Position numbers and translations under genes: made by a program. Below, piece after piece: positions 54,942-63,302 of a stretch of 64,000 nucleotides of DNA (positions are counted from its first letter, which is position 1; each line of letters starts with the position of its first letter). The notes under the pieces are model-generated. The model was not told where the DNA came from. It saw only the letters and a program-made list of their open reading frames with translations, and searched no databases. Source of the DNA: Phycisphaerae bacterium (lineage in GTDB: Bacteria; Planctomycetota; Phycisphaerae; Phycisphaerales; UBA1924); assembly GCA_016794925.1 (NCBI GenBank), contig JAEUIW010000006.1, positions 1-64,000 of the forward strand. Direction: 5' to 3'.

Positions 54942-56300
54942 TCAAAGCTCCTCGAACTTTGCCGTAAAGTGCCGCAGAACCTCCGGAGCCTCGACAATCC
55001 GCAGCCCACGCATCTCCTCACGCTTGCCGAACAGCTCTGCGCACGCTTCGGCCACGTAGTCGTAGTGGCTCTGGGTGTACGCGCGGCGAGGGAGGGCAAG
55101 TCGCACAAGTTCCATCTTCGGCGGGGCGGCCGGGCGCGGCCCCGCCATCACCGAGCCGATCTCGCACGATCGGATGCCAGCAGTGCGGTAAAGTCCGCAG
55201 GCAACCGCCTGTCCCGGGAAGCGCTCCGCAGGGATGTGAGGGCAGAAGTGTTCAGCGTCGATGTAGATCGCATGCCCGCCCGGCGGCTCGATGATCCTGA
55301 TCCCCGCCGCGAGCAGCTTCTCTCCCAGGTACGCGACGCTGCGGATGCGGTACGAGAGGTAGTCCTCCTCCATCACCTCCTTGAAGCCCTGGGCCATCGC
55401 TTCGAGGTCTCGCCCGGCGAGCCCGCCGTAGGTGACAAAGCCCTCGGTCAAAATGAGCAGGTTGCAGGCTCTGTCGAACAGGGCCCGATCTTTGATCAAG
55501 AGCAATCCACCGATGTTCACGAGGCCATCCTTCTTCGCCGATATCGTGGCACCGTCGGCCAGATCAAACATCGCTCGCGTGATCTCACGGACACTCATCG
55601 CGGCGCCCTCGGGCTCGCGGATCTTGATGAACCAGGCATTCTCCGCAAAGCGACAGGCATCCAGGAAGAGCGGCAGCTTGTGGCGGTCGCAGACGGCCCG
55701 AACCGCTCTGATGTTGGCGAGGCTGACCGGCTGACCGCCGCTGGTGTTGTTCGTGATGGTCATCATCACAAGCGGAATGTTCTCGGCTCCGAACTTGGCG
55801 ATCAGGCTTTCGAGCTCCGCAACATCCATGTTGCCCTTGAACGGATGGCGATTGGCGGGAACGGAGGCTTCGGGGATCGGCAGATTGACGGCTAGTGCGC
55901 CGCTGTGCTCGATGTTGGCACGCGTGGTGTCGAAGTGGGCATTGTTGGGCACAACCTTGCCCGGGCCGCCAACGAGCTCGAAGAGGATGCGCTCGCTCGC
56001 GCGTCCCTGGTGCGTCGGCAGGAGGTTCGCAAACCCGGTGAGGCCCCGCACCGTTTCCTTGAGCCGCCAGAACGACTGGCTTCCAGCGTAACTCTCGTCG
56101 CCCCGCATGATCCCGGCCCATTGCTCGCTGCTCATCGCGCTCGCCCCGGAGTCGGTGAGCAAGTCGATGAGCACATCCTCGGCACGCAACAGGAACGGGT
56201 TGAAGTGAGTCTCGCGGAGTAGCGCATCCCGCTGCTCGCGCGTGGTCATCCGAATTGGTTCGACGGCCTTGATACGGAACGGCTCGATGATGGTCTTCAT
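54942..56300 (-). CDS. tnaA: Tryptophanase (tryptophan indole-lyase)
   Basis: A 452-residue PLP enzyme that splits tryptophan to indole, pyruvate and ammonia. IDLLTDSGASAMSSEQWAGIM, VPTHQGR-type LLPTHQGRASE, TNNTSGGQPVS and the PLP-lysine segment ATISAKKDGLVNIGG are conserved across tryptophanase and tyrosine phenol-lyase. Asp124 in HFDTT and Ile in GIRSCEIGS, where tyrosine phenol-lyase has Thr and Arg, favour tryptophanase. ATG at 56300 has GGAG upstream; the frame is open 29 codons further. No tnaC leader or tnaB permease is visible. Confidence 0.88.
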   Translation of the reverse strand: MKTIIEPFRIKAVEPIRMTTREQRDALLRETHFNPFLLRAEDVLIDLLTDSGASAMSSEQWAGIMRGDESYAGSQSFWRLKETVRGLTGFANLLPTHQGRASERILFELVGGPGKVVPNNAHFDTTRANIEHSGALAVNLPIPEASVPANRHPFKGNMDVAELESLIAKFGAENIPLVMMTITNNTSGGQPVSLANIRAVRAVCDRHKLPLFLDACRFAENAWFIKIREPEGAAMSVREITRAMFDLADGATISAKKDGLVNIGGLLLIKDRALFDRACNLLILTEGFVTYGGLAGRDLEAMAQGFKEVMEEDYLSYRIRSVAYLGEKLLAAGIRIIEPPGGHAIYIDAEHFCPHIPAERFPGQAVACGLYRTAGIRSCEIGSVMAGPRPAAPPKMELVRLALPRRAYTQSHYDYVAEACAELFGKREEMRGLRIVEAPEVLRHFTAKFEEL

Positions 56301-56394
56301 GAGGGATTCCACTCCATGACTTTGGCCGAGATCGATGCCCCGGCTCTCCCGCCTTCCGCTCGTGCCCCGATGGTGCCCACACCACATCGACGCC

Positions 56395-56838
56395 TCACCC
56401 CGCCCACACCGCCCTCTTCCAGATCGGGACGTCCTGCTTCAGCCGGTCGATGAAGTCGGCGACTGCGGCGAGGGTCTCGGCGCGGTGCGGCGCGGCGACC
56501 TCCAGCACGAACGAGACCTCGCCCACGCCCACGCGTCCCCGGCTGTGCAGCGCGACGATGGACTTCAGCCCATGCCGCTCGGCCACGCTCACGGCCAACG
56601 CTTCCAGCCCGCGCTGGGCCATCGGGTCGTAGGTTTGGTAGTCCAGCGCGAGCAGGTCGCGCTCCACGTCCGCCGCCTCAGGGTCACGCTCCGCTCGGCG
56701 GACGACTCCCTCAAAGCGCAGCGTCGCCCCGATCGTGCCGTCGTGCGTCAGCGAGCGCCACTGGTCCACGTGGGCGAGCAGTGCGCGGGCCTCAAACTCG
56801 GGTGTGAGCGGGCCATCGATGATGAGCGCGAGGACCAT
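56395..56838 (-). CDS. moaE: Molybdopterin synthase large subunit MoaE
   Basis: A 147-residue subunit of molybdopterin synthase. FEGVVRR is an early motif; LDYQTYDPMAQRGL (usual form LEYxAYxxMA), RHGLKSIVALHSRGRVGVGEVSFVLEVAAPHRAET and RLKQDVPIWKR with the catalytic Lys near the end complete the family pattern. It is translated directly after moaD (1-bp overlap of stop and start). Confidence 0.93.
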   Translation of the reverse strand: MVLALIIDGPLTPEFEARALLAHVDQWRSLTHDGTIGATLRFEGVVRRAERDPEAADVERDLLALDYQTYDPMAQRGLEALAVSVAERHGLKSIVALHSRGRVGVGEVSFVLEVAAPHRAETLAAVADFIDRLKQDVPIWKRAVWAG

Positions 56839-57092
56839 CAGCCGCCCCCCACAAGCGTGATGAGCGCGACCTCATCGCCCGGACGGATCGCGTGGTCACC
56901 CCTGGCGAAGGATTGGTTCACGGCGAGGCGGCCCGACTCTGGCGGCGGCAGGGCGAACTTCAGCGCCGGGTGCTGCGCGTGCAACGCGGCCAGCACCTCG
57001 CGTACCGTCGGCGCGGCGCTCACCTCGACCGCCACTCGGTCGGCCTTGGCCCCGAAGGACGCCGCGCCGAAGATGAGCACCTCAACCTGCAT
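56838..57092 (-). CDS. moaD: Molybdopterin synthase sulfur carrier MoaD
   Basis: An 84-residue ubiquitin-like protein ending in the Gly-Gly (VGGG) that becomes the thiocarboxylate sulfur donor. It begins MQVEVLIFGAASFG and contains APTVREVLAALHAQHPAL and RPGDEVALITLVGGG, all typical of MoaD. The start at 57092 gives the family N-terminus; the frame is open upstream. It is divergent from moeA with only 46 bp between start codons. The adenylating enzyme MoeB is not in the window. Confidence 0.92.
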   Translation of the reverse strand: MQVEVLIFGAASFGAKADRVAVEVSAAPTVREVLAALHAQHPALKFALPPPESGRLAVNQSFARGDHAIRPGDEVALITLVGGG

Positions 57093-57138
57093 CGCGGGAG
57101 TGTATGGTTTGGCGGCTGAATACGCCGGAGATTCGTGC

Positions 57139-58542
57139 ATGGGCTTTCGTGGTCAGGACTACGCCTTCGACTCGCCCGCCGCGGCGGTGGCCGGGATGAT
57201 CTCGCGCCTCGCGGACGCTGGCGCGGCCCGTCCGCCCGAGGCCGTCGCGATCGACGCCGCACGCGGGCGGGTATTGGCCGAGGATGTCCGAGCTGACCGC
57301 GACAGCCCGGCCTTCGACTATTCGGCGATGGACGGCTACGCCGTGCGTGCGGCGGACGTGGAGGCGGTGTGGCGCAGCGCGGAAGCGGGTGCGAGCATCA
57401 CGCTCGCCGTTGTCGGCGAGTCCCGCATCGGCGCGGCGCCGCCAGTGCTACCGAGCGAGCCGCCTGGTGTTGGCGTAGGTGCTGCCGCCATCCGCATCGT
57501 GACCGGGGCGGCGATTCCCCAAGGCACGGACGCGGTGGTGCGGCGCGAGGATGTCGTGGAGCACGCCGAGGGCTCGGCAGCACACGGCGAGCGCATCACG
57601 TCGATCTCGATTGCGCCGAACGTGGCCGCACGAGGCGGCGTGCGCGTCAGCGACAACATCCGCCGCCGTGGCGAGAACGCCCGCGCTGGGGACGTCGTGC
57701 TGGAGGCGGGGGCCGTGCTCAACGCGGCTGCGCTGGGAACTCTCGCGGCCGTCGGGTGCGTGCGCCCGCTTGTGCGCCCCCGCGTACGAGTCGCGGTCAT
57801 CACGACGGGCGACGAACTCGTGCCGCCGGAGGGAGCGCCAGGGCCGTACCAGATCCGCAACAGCAACGCGGCGGTCATCCGCGCGCTGCTCGCGCCCTGG
57901 GCGTGGATCGAGGTCGTGTCGATCCCCGGGCATCCGAGCGTGCACGTGGTGGACGATGAGGGCGTGCCGGACGCGGTGCTCCGCACGGCGATCGGGCACA
58001 TCGACGCGATCGTGCTCACCGGCGGGGTGTCGATGGGGCACCGCGACCCCGTGCGGGCCGCGGTGGAGCGCGCGGGCGGAGCGGGCGCGGGGAAAGTGGA
58101 GATCGTCTTCCACGGCCTTCCGCAGCGCCCCGGAAAGCCCATGCTCGGGGCGGTGGTGCGCCGCGCGGGCGGTGCCACCGCCCCACAACCCCTCCCCCCT
58201 CTGCCGATTTTCGGCCTCCCCGGCAATCCGATCTCGGCGATGGTCACCTGCACGCGCATCGTGCTCCCGGTGCTCGCCGCGCTCGCTGGCGCGTCGGCGG
58301 CGCGAGCGCCAGCCCTCGGCACGCAGGGCCTCGTGCGCCTCGCCAACCCCGACGGCAGGTCGCTCGCCCTCTGGTGGCACCGGCTGGTGCGGCTCAATGC
58401 CGCGGGCGAGGCGGAACTGATCGACGCCCGCGGCTCGGGGGACATCATCGCGGGCGGGCGGAGCGACGGGTTCATTGAACTGCCCCCCGCGTCCACTCCC
58501 GCCCCGTCCGCGCTCGTACCCTTCCATCCCTGGACGACGTAG
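57139..58542 (+). CDS. moeA: Molybdopterin molybdenumtransferase MoeA
   Basis: A 467-residue enzyme that inserts molybdate into adenylylated molybdopterin. Conserved segments include DSPAFDYSAMDGYAVR, RIVTGAAIPQGTDAVVRREDV, NIRRRGENARAGDVVLEAG, VAVITTGDELVPP, YQIRNSNAAVI, VLTGGVSMGHRDPV, GLPQRPGKPMLG and GLPGNPISAMVT. ATG at 57139; the frame is open much further upstream over moaE and moaD on the other strand. It begins a rightward run moeA-moaC-mogA-mobA. Confidence 0.93.
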   Translation: MGFRGQDYAFDSPAAAVAGMISRLADAGAARPPEAVAIDAARGRVLAEDVRADRDSPAFDYSAMDGYAVRAADVEAVWRSAEAGASITLAVVGESRIGAAPPVLPSEPPGVGVGAAAIRIVTGAAIPQGTDAVVRREDVVEHAEGSAAHGERITSISIAPNVAARGGVRVSDNIRRRGENARAGDVVLEAGAVLNAAALGTLAAVGCVRPLVRPRVRVAVITTGDELVPPEGAPGPYQIRNSNAAVIRALLAPWAWIEVVSIPGHPSVHVVDDEGVPDAVLRTAIGHIDAIVLTGGVSMGHRDPVRAAVERAGGAGAGKVEIVFHGLPQRPGKPMLGAVVRRAGGATAPQPLPPLPIFGLPGNPISAMVTCTRIVLPVLAALAGASAARAPALGTQGLVRLANPDGRSLALWWHRLVRLNAAGEAELIDARGSGDIIAGGRSDGFIELPPASTPAPSALVPFHPWTT

Positions 58543-58614
58543 CCAGCAAAGCAGTATCAGCCGCTCGATGCTCGCCTGTCCGCGCCGCTGCGGACTCGGA
58601 GACAGGGTGCTTCC

Positions 58615-59136
58615 ATGAACAACCAACTCGGAGACGCCCAGACCAGCCCGCTCTCGCACGTTGCCCCCGACGGCACTGCCCGGATGGTCGATGTTGGCGA
58701 GAAGCCGATCACCGCGCGATCCGCCACCGCCGAGGGGTTCGTCCGCGTCTCGCCGGACCTGGCCCGGGCTATCCGCGAGAACACCGTCAAGAAGGGCTCG
58801 GTGCTGGAGGTCGCGCGACTGGCCGGGATCCTCGCCGCCAAGCGCACCGACGAACTCATCCCGCTCTGCCACACGCTCCCCCTGGACGCGGTGGACGTGG
58901 CGGCGACGCTCGATGAGGGCCGCGTCCGCGTGACCGCGACCGTCCGCACGCAGTCGCGCACGGGTGTCGAAATGGAGGCCCTCACCGCCGTGAGCGTCGC
59001 GTGCCTCACGGTCATCGACATGGGCAAGGCCATCGACAAGGGCATGGTGATCGAGGGCGTGCGCGTGCTGGAGAAGCACGGCGGGCGCAGCGGATCCTAT
59101 TCGACCGCGACCGCCTCGCCGCGAGGCCGCGCATGA
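58615..59136 (+). CDS. moaC: Cyclic pyranopterin monophosphate synthase MoaC
   Basis: A 173-residue enzyme acting after MoaA. RMVDVGEKPITARSATAEG, KKGSVLEVARLAGILAAKRTDELIPLCHTLPL, TQSRTGVEMEALTAVSVACLTVIDMGKAIDK and ISDIRV-like VIEGVRVLEKHGGRSG all match MoaC. ATG start 72 bp after moeA; stop in an ATGA overlap with mogA. Confidence 0.95.
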   Translation: MNNQLGDAQTSPLSHVAPDGTARMVDVGEKPITARSATAEGFVRVSPDLARAIRENTVKKGSVLEVARLAGILAAKRTDELIPLCHTLPLDAVDVAATLDEGRVRVTATVRTQSRTGVEMEALTAVSVACLTVIDMGKAIDKGMVIEGVRVLEKHGGRSGSYSTATASPRGRA

Positions 59137-59690
59137 ACAGCCCGACGCAGCCCATCCGCGCCGCCGTGCTCACCGTCAGCGACCGCTGCTCGCGCGGCGA
59201 GGCGGTGGACACATCTGGCCCCGGGCTGTGCGAGATGCTGCGTTCCCAACTCGGCGCGGTGATCGTCGCGACACGCTGCCTGCCCGATGAGCCCGACGCG
59301 CTGGCCGCGTGCTTCGTCGACTGGAGCCGCCCCGAGGCCGGGATCGACCTGATCCTCAGCGCCGGCGGCACCGGCCTCGCGCCGCGCGACGTCACGCCCG
59401 AAGCGGCCAAACGTGTCTTCGAACGCGAGCACAGCGGGCTGATGGAACTCGCCCGCCTCCGCTGCATGAGCAAGACCCCGCGCACGTTCCTCTCCCGCGG
59501 TGTCGCCGGAACCATCGGAAGAACGCTCATCCTCACGCTCCCCGGCTCTGTCCGAGGCTCCAGCGAGAACCTCGAAGCCCTGCTCGACATCCTTCCCCAC
59601 GCCGTCGAAACGCTTCGCGGCGAAGTCCAGGACGACGGCCGTCCCGACGCCGCTGCCGTCACCGGAAAGGTCATCCGCCATGAGCGGTGA
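59133..59690 (+). CDS. mogA: Molybdopterin adenylyltransferase MogA/MoaB
   Basis: A 185-residue protein that adenylylates molybdopterin before MoeA acts. AAVLTVSDRCSRGEAVDTSGPGL, LILSAGGTGLAPRDVTPEA, GTIGRTLILTLPGSVRGSSENLEALLDILPHA are the family motifs, including GGTG and PRDVTPEA. It starts in the moaC stop (ATGA) and overlaps the mobA start by 11 bp. Confidence 0.92.
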   Translation: MNSPTQPIRAAVLTVSDRCSRGEAVDTSGPGLCEMLRSQLGAVIVATRCLPDEPDALAACFVDWSRPEAGIDLILSAGGTGLAPRDVTPEAAKRVFEREHSGLMELARLRCMSKTPRTFLSRGVAGTIGRTLILTLPGSVRGSSENLEALLDILPHAVETLRGEVQDDGRPDAAAVTGKVIRHER

Positions 59691-60279
59691 ACCCTCGTCC
59701 GTGCCCTCAACATTCCTCGCGAGCATCCAGCCGATTGTTCTCGTCGGCGGCAAGAGCATCCGATTCGGGCGTGACAAACTTCGCGAGCCGATTGGTTCTA
59801 CACATGAACTCCTGGTTCAGCGGCCGATCAATGCTCTCCGTTCCGTCTTCGGCCCTCGCGTCAAACTCGTCGGCGAGTGCGACCCGTGCATCCTCCCGCT
59901 CGCCGACGGCGTGATGACGGACGAGCATCCGGGGGCGGGACCAATCGGGGGAGTTGTTTCAGCGCTCCTCTCTTGGAACGGGCCTGTCTTCGTTCTCGCC
60001 GGAGACCTGCCCGGCATTCGCTCATCGGATGTTCTGTCTGTTGTCTCCGCAGCTCTAGTTCGCGAGAACGCGTGGGCCGTCGTCGCGAAGACCGACCGAG
60101 TGCATCCCTGTGCGGGTCTGTATTGGCCGGCGTGCTTGCCGTCGCTGTCCGATGCGATCAACTCGCCCGATCGATCGCTCCGCCGAGCCATCCCCGTCGA
60201 TCATGTTGTGACACATCTGCTCCCGGAGTTCGCGGTGAAGAACGTCAACTTCCGTGACGATCTGGCTTCATTGCTCTGA
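59680..60279 (+). CDS. mobA: Molybdenum cofactor guanylyltransferase MobA
   Basis: A 199-residue nucleotidyltransferase that attaches GMP to Mo-molybdopterin to give bis-MGD, the form used by NapA. VLVGGKSIRFGRDKLREPIG is the nucleotide-binding motif (usual form LAGGxSxRMGxDK); DEHPGAGPIGGVVSAL and VFVLAGDLPGI (usual GDMPF) follow, with HPCAGLYWP later. The family motifs are slightly divergent but complete. Last gene of the rightward cofactor run, 37 bp before the right direct repeat. Confidence 0.88.
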   Translation: MSGEPSSVPSTFLASIQPIVLVGGKSIRFGRDKLREPIGSTHELLVQRPINALRSVFGPRVKLVGECDPCILPLADGVMTDEHPGAGPIGGVVSALLSWNGPVFVLAGDLPGIRSSDVLSVVSAALVRENAWAVVAKTDRVHPCAGLYWPACLPSLSDAINSPDRSLRRAIPVDHVVTHLLPEFAVKNVNFRDDLASLL

Positions 60280-60315
60280 GCGAGTTGCCCATTGCTGGGC
60301 GCCAGCGTTTGGACC

Positions 60316-60472
60316 CTCCCTGTACAAGACCGTTTCGGAGGGTTGGCAGACCACTCTCGGGGTGGCCCGATGGGTGTGCGATCGATACGGGTTGTTAACG
60401 GGGATGGGCGGAAACCGCGTTTTCAGGGCCGCCAGCGGGGTACAAATACTCCGGCCCCGTCCATTGGCGTCG
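60316..60472 (+). repeat. 157-bp direct repeat, right copy
   Basis: Same length and orientation as 40057-40213, about ten substitutions, no gap. It begins 37 bp after the mobA stop, and its similarity stops 2 bp before the probable left end of the IS630 element, so the element may have inserted at or near its edge. No gene is evident within it. Confidence 0.9.
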
Positions 60473-60473
60473 T

Positions 60474-61642
60474 TAGTGTAGTGATTCACGCAGATGCCAT
60501 CTTATCGAGCGTGGCTCTTGCGCGGCGGAGTTTCTCGAGGATCTCTTGAACTCCCGCTGTCCAGACGAAGGGCTTTGGGTCGGTGTTGTGGGCGTGGACG
60601 AACGCCTCGATGGCGTCGATGAGCCGTCGGACGCTGTGGAACGATCCGCGTCGGATCTGCTTGTCGGTGAGCTCGCGGAACCAGCGTTCGATCAGGTTGA
60701 GCCACGAACTGCTGGTGGGGATGAAGTGCATGTGGAAGCGCGGGTGGCGCTTGAGCCACGATTTCACCCTGGGGTGCTTGTGGGCCGCGTAGTTGTCCGC
60801 GATCACGTGCAGGTCCAGATCCGGCGCCGTCTGCCCATCGATGAGCTCCAGGAACTTGATCCACTCCTGATGGCGATGCCGGGCCATGCACGTGGAGATG
60901 ATCTTTCCTTCCGCCATTTCCATCGCCGCGAAGAGCGTGGTCGTTCCGTTGCGCTTGTAGTCGTGCGTCAGGGTCCCGGCGCGGCCGCGCTTCAGCGGCA
61001 GCCCCGGCTGCGTGCGGTCCAGCGCCTGCACCTGGCTCTTCTCGTCGGCGCTGAGCACCAAGGCGTGCTCGGGCGGGTTGAGGTACAGGCCCACCACGTC
61101 GACGAGTTTCTCGATAAAGTGCGGGTCGTTGCTGAGCTTGAACGTCCGCGTCAGGTGCGGCTTCAGGCCGGCGTCCTTCCACACCCGGTGCACCAGTGTG
61201 GCGTTGATGCCCATCTCCGACGCGAGCGTGCGCGTGCTCCAGTGCGTCGCGTTCTTGGGCTTCTCCTGCGTGGTCTTGTGGATGATCTCCTCGGCGACGG
61301 CCTGACGCTTGCTGGGCTTGCGCCCGCCGCGGGGCCGATCCTGCTTGATCCCCTGGATGCCCTCCTGGGCGAACCGCGTTCGCCAGCGTCCCACGGTCTG
61401 CCGGTCGGTACCGACCTCGTCGGCGATCTCGATGTTCTCCCGACCCTCCGCCGCGAGCAGGATGATCCGGGCCCGCTGGACCAGCCGCGCCTGGGTGGAC
61501 CGGCCGCGCGACCACGACGCCAAGGTGTCGCGGTCGGAAACGGAGAGCGTGAGGGATGGTGCAACGCGCATTGCTCTGCTCCTTTGTAGGTAGAAGCAGA
61601 ACGAATCGTCGAGATATATGTTGCATTAAATATGAAGCACTA
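60474..61642 (-). mobile_element. IS630-family insertion sequence
   Basis: About 1.17 kb holding the transposase at 60486-61571. Ends are tentative: TAGTG at 60474-60478 and CACTA at 61638-61642 give short inverted ends beginning with TA, the IS630 target dinucleotide; inner similarity between the ends is weak. The flank beyond 61620 is AT-rich. Confidence 0.6.
60486..61571 (-). CDS. IS630-family transposase
   Basis: A 361-residue DDE transposase that looks intact. The N-terminal helix-turn-helix shows [35 protein letters not shown] with a following HTH_29-like segment. The catalytic core has [17 protein letters not shown] (first Asp), [13 protein letters not shown] (second Asp) and [13 protein letters not shown] (Glu), the spacing of IS630. 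No frameshift or stop breaks it. Confidence 0.92.
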   Translation of the reverse strand: MRVAPSLTLSVSDRDTLASWSRGRSTQARLVQRARIILLAAEGRENIEIADEVGTDRQTVGRWRTRFAQEGIQGIKQDRPRGGRKPSKRQAVAEEIIHKTTQEKPKNATHWSTRTLASEMGINATLVHRVWKDAGLKPHLTRTFKLSNDPHFIEKLVDVVGLYLNPPEHALVLSADEKSQVQALDRTQPGLPLKRGRAGTLTHDYKRNGTTTLFAAMEMAEGKIISTCMARHRHQEWIKFLELIDGQTAPDLDLHVIADNYAAHKHPRVKSWLKRHPRFHMHFIPTSSSWLNLIERWFRELTDKQIRRGSFHSVRRLIDAIEAFVHAHNTDPKPFVWTAGVQEILEKLRRARATLDKMASA

Positions 61643-61770
61643 TACTAGCGAGTCTGGAAATCTACACCCAATCTCTTCGCGCTGCCGAAGTCGATACCCC
61701 GAGATCGTCTGTCGCCTTCGTTCGCTCAAGTCGGTTGCGACAGTACAACTCGGACGCGAGTCTCACTTTA

Positions 61771-61983
61771 TCACGCATCCGTGGGAATGTCCGTGAACGC
61801 AGGTTCCGAGAGCCGCTCCACGTCGAGGCGAACTGGCTTGCCCGTTCCAGCCTTCTCAGAGGAAGGGCCGAAGGCAGCGGCTGGGAAGAAATCCGTGTGG
61901 CCGGTGATGTAGAGGTGATTCTCGCGGAGGTTGGCCGCGTTCACGCAAATCAGCCGCTTTCGATGACCTGCCCGTCCACTCAT
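61771..61983 (-). CDS. Small protein, probably truncated
   Basis: A 70-residue frame: RKRLICVNAANLRENHLYITGHTDFFPAAAFG followed by KPVRLDVERLSEPAFTDIPTDA. The beginning looks like the N-terminal half of a small DNA-binding-like family in which a basic C-terminal half (RxxRGWVRxFF) follows TDI; that half is absent and other sequence follows. The recollection of the family is loose. Start at 61983 with GGGAA upstream. Truncation close to the IS element would fit local rearrangement. Confidence 0.4.
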   Translation of the reverse strand: MSGRAGHRKRLICVNAANLRENHLYITGHTDFFPAAAFGPSSEKAGTGKPVRLDVERLSEPAFTDIPTDA

Positions 61984-62084
61984 GGTCGGTTCCCGTTTGA
62001 CTCGGCCCATTGTACTGCGTGGGCGGGTCCGCCGAACGGCTTGGGGTAGGAAGCCCTTCGTGGGCCCCGGACCCGGTCAGGCGG

Positions 62085-62417
62085 TCAATTCATCCCGCCC
62101 ATGCCGCCGCTGGACTCGCTGGCCACGTCCCCGCCCTTGATGCGGTTCCCGCCGCCACCCCCGCCGGTATCGCCCGAGCCGCGCCGCCGGTCAACCGGCC
62201 CGCGCCGGGAGCCCGAGCCGCGCGGGCTGGAGGTAGTGTCGGGCCGCTCCATGCCCAGTGAGGGCGGGAGGTTCGCGCCGCTCCGGCGCTCTGGGAACGT
62301 GTTCGGGCCGACGCGGGCCCGCGCGGGTCCGAGCCGGTCGGATGCTCGGATCGCGGGACGGGGTGGGATGCTGGGACTCTTGCCGGGGCCGCCGATGGGT
62401 TTGGGTGTCTTCGCCAT
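62085..62417 (-). CDS. Small Gly/Pro/Arg-rich disordered protein
   Basis: A 110-residue frame starting MAKTPKPIGGPGKSPSIPP and ending GGGGGGNRIKGGDVASESSGGMGGMN. It has no hydrophobic segment and is predicted disordered by composition. GGAG lies 9 nt upstream of the ATG, which supports translation. Not recognised; in composition it is like the tail of the nearby RRM protein. Confidence 0.5.
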   Translation of the reverse strand: MAKTPKPIGGPGKSPSIPPRPAIRASDRLGPARARVGPNTFPERRSGANLPPSLGMERPDTTSSPRGSGSRRGPVDRRRGSGDTGGGGGGNRIKGGDVASESSGGMGGMN

Positions 62418-62611
62418 GTTTGATACTCCGAATCTGGTGGTGTGGAACTCGCGGCGGGATCCCACGGACCGGCGACCGGGTGACATTGACACCTCAGAAG
62501 CGTGCGCGAAGATACCCACGAACTTCCTCGTTCTGATTTGCTTCCTTGCAAATTCCGCCGTTGACTGATTGCCCATCCCGATTCCAAACCGATCGCAACG
62601 CGATCGCCCAA

Positions 62612-62640
62612 TGAAAAGAGGCCCCTCCCGGGGCCTCTTG
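62612..62640 (-). terminator. Rho-independent terminator after the RRM gene
   Basis: Minus strand: 10-bp stem AAGAGGCCCC/GGGGCCTCTT (62616-62625 with 62630-62639), 4-nt loop, followed by TTTT (62614-62617 overlapping the stem end). It lies 38 bp after the RRM gene stop. Confidence 0.85.
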
Positions 62641-62677
62641 ACGCAATTCCGATTGTCTCCGGAACGTCCCGGACCGA

Positions 62678-63034
62678 TTACCAGCCGCCGCGACGACCGC
62701 CACCACCACCGCCGCCGCCGGGACCACCACGTCCCCCCCCGCCGCCGCCACCACCGAAACGACGTCCGCCGCCGCCGCCACCGCCGCCCGCCTCGCGGGG
62801 ACGCGCCTCGTTGACGGTGAGGTCGCGGCCGTCGACGTTCTGGCCGTTGAGCGCCGCGATGGCCGCGCGACCCTGCTCCTCGTTGCTGAATTCGACGAAG
62901 CCGAAGCCGCGCGGGCGGCCGGTCTCGCGGTCCATGACGATGCTGGCGGAGACGACCTCGCCGTGCGCCTCGAACAACTCGCGCAGACGGGCCTCGCTGG
63001 TGTTGAACGACAGATTTCCGACGTAGAGCTTCAT
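62678..63034 (-). CDS. Glycine-rich RNA-binding protein (RRM)
   Basis: A 118-residue protein. One RRM (residues 1-80) has RNP2 KLYVGNLSF and RNP1 RGFGFVEF, with [24 protein letters not shown] between; a Gly/Arg tail of about 35 residues follows ([12 protein letters not shown] type). Such Rbp proteins bind single-stranded RNA and are often cold- or stress-induced in cyanobacteria and planctomycetes. It stands alone with its own terminator. Confidence 0.92.
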   Translation of the reverse strand: MKLYVGNLSFNTSEARLRELFEAHGEVVSASIVMDRETGRPRGFGFVEFSNEEQGRAAIAALNGQNVDGRDLTVNEARPREAGGGGGGGGRRFGGGGGGGGRGGPGGGGGGGGRRGGW

Positions 63035-63302
63035 GCTGCTTCCATCTCGTGCCCGTAATTGAGTTGAAACCGGTGCTTGATCTCGGGCAGGAGGAAGCGT
63101 CGGCGATCCCCGACAACCGACGCACGGTGAAGCGGCGGTAGGGAAGTCCGCGAAGGGTAGCCCGGGCGACTCGCTCGGACAATCGATCGCATCAACGATC
63201 TGCGGGCCATGTTTTTCCTCTCAAGAGGCCGAATCTGCTCGCGATCAGCGAAGGCCGACGGCGGCTCACGCGGTCCCGTCCGAGATCAGATATCGTGCCC
63301 GG

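Noticed and set aside
54942-56300. Tyrosine phenol-lyase as identity of the PLP lyase
   Set aside because: The residues that distinguish the two (Asp in HFDTT and Ile in SCEIGS) match tryptophanase, not the Thr and Arg of tyrosine phenol-lyase.
61735-62049. 104-codon frame on the plus strand
   Set aside because: Overlaps the minus-strand small gene; no ribosome binding site and no family-like pattern.
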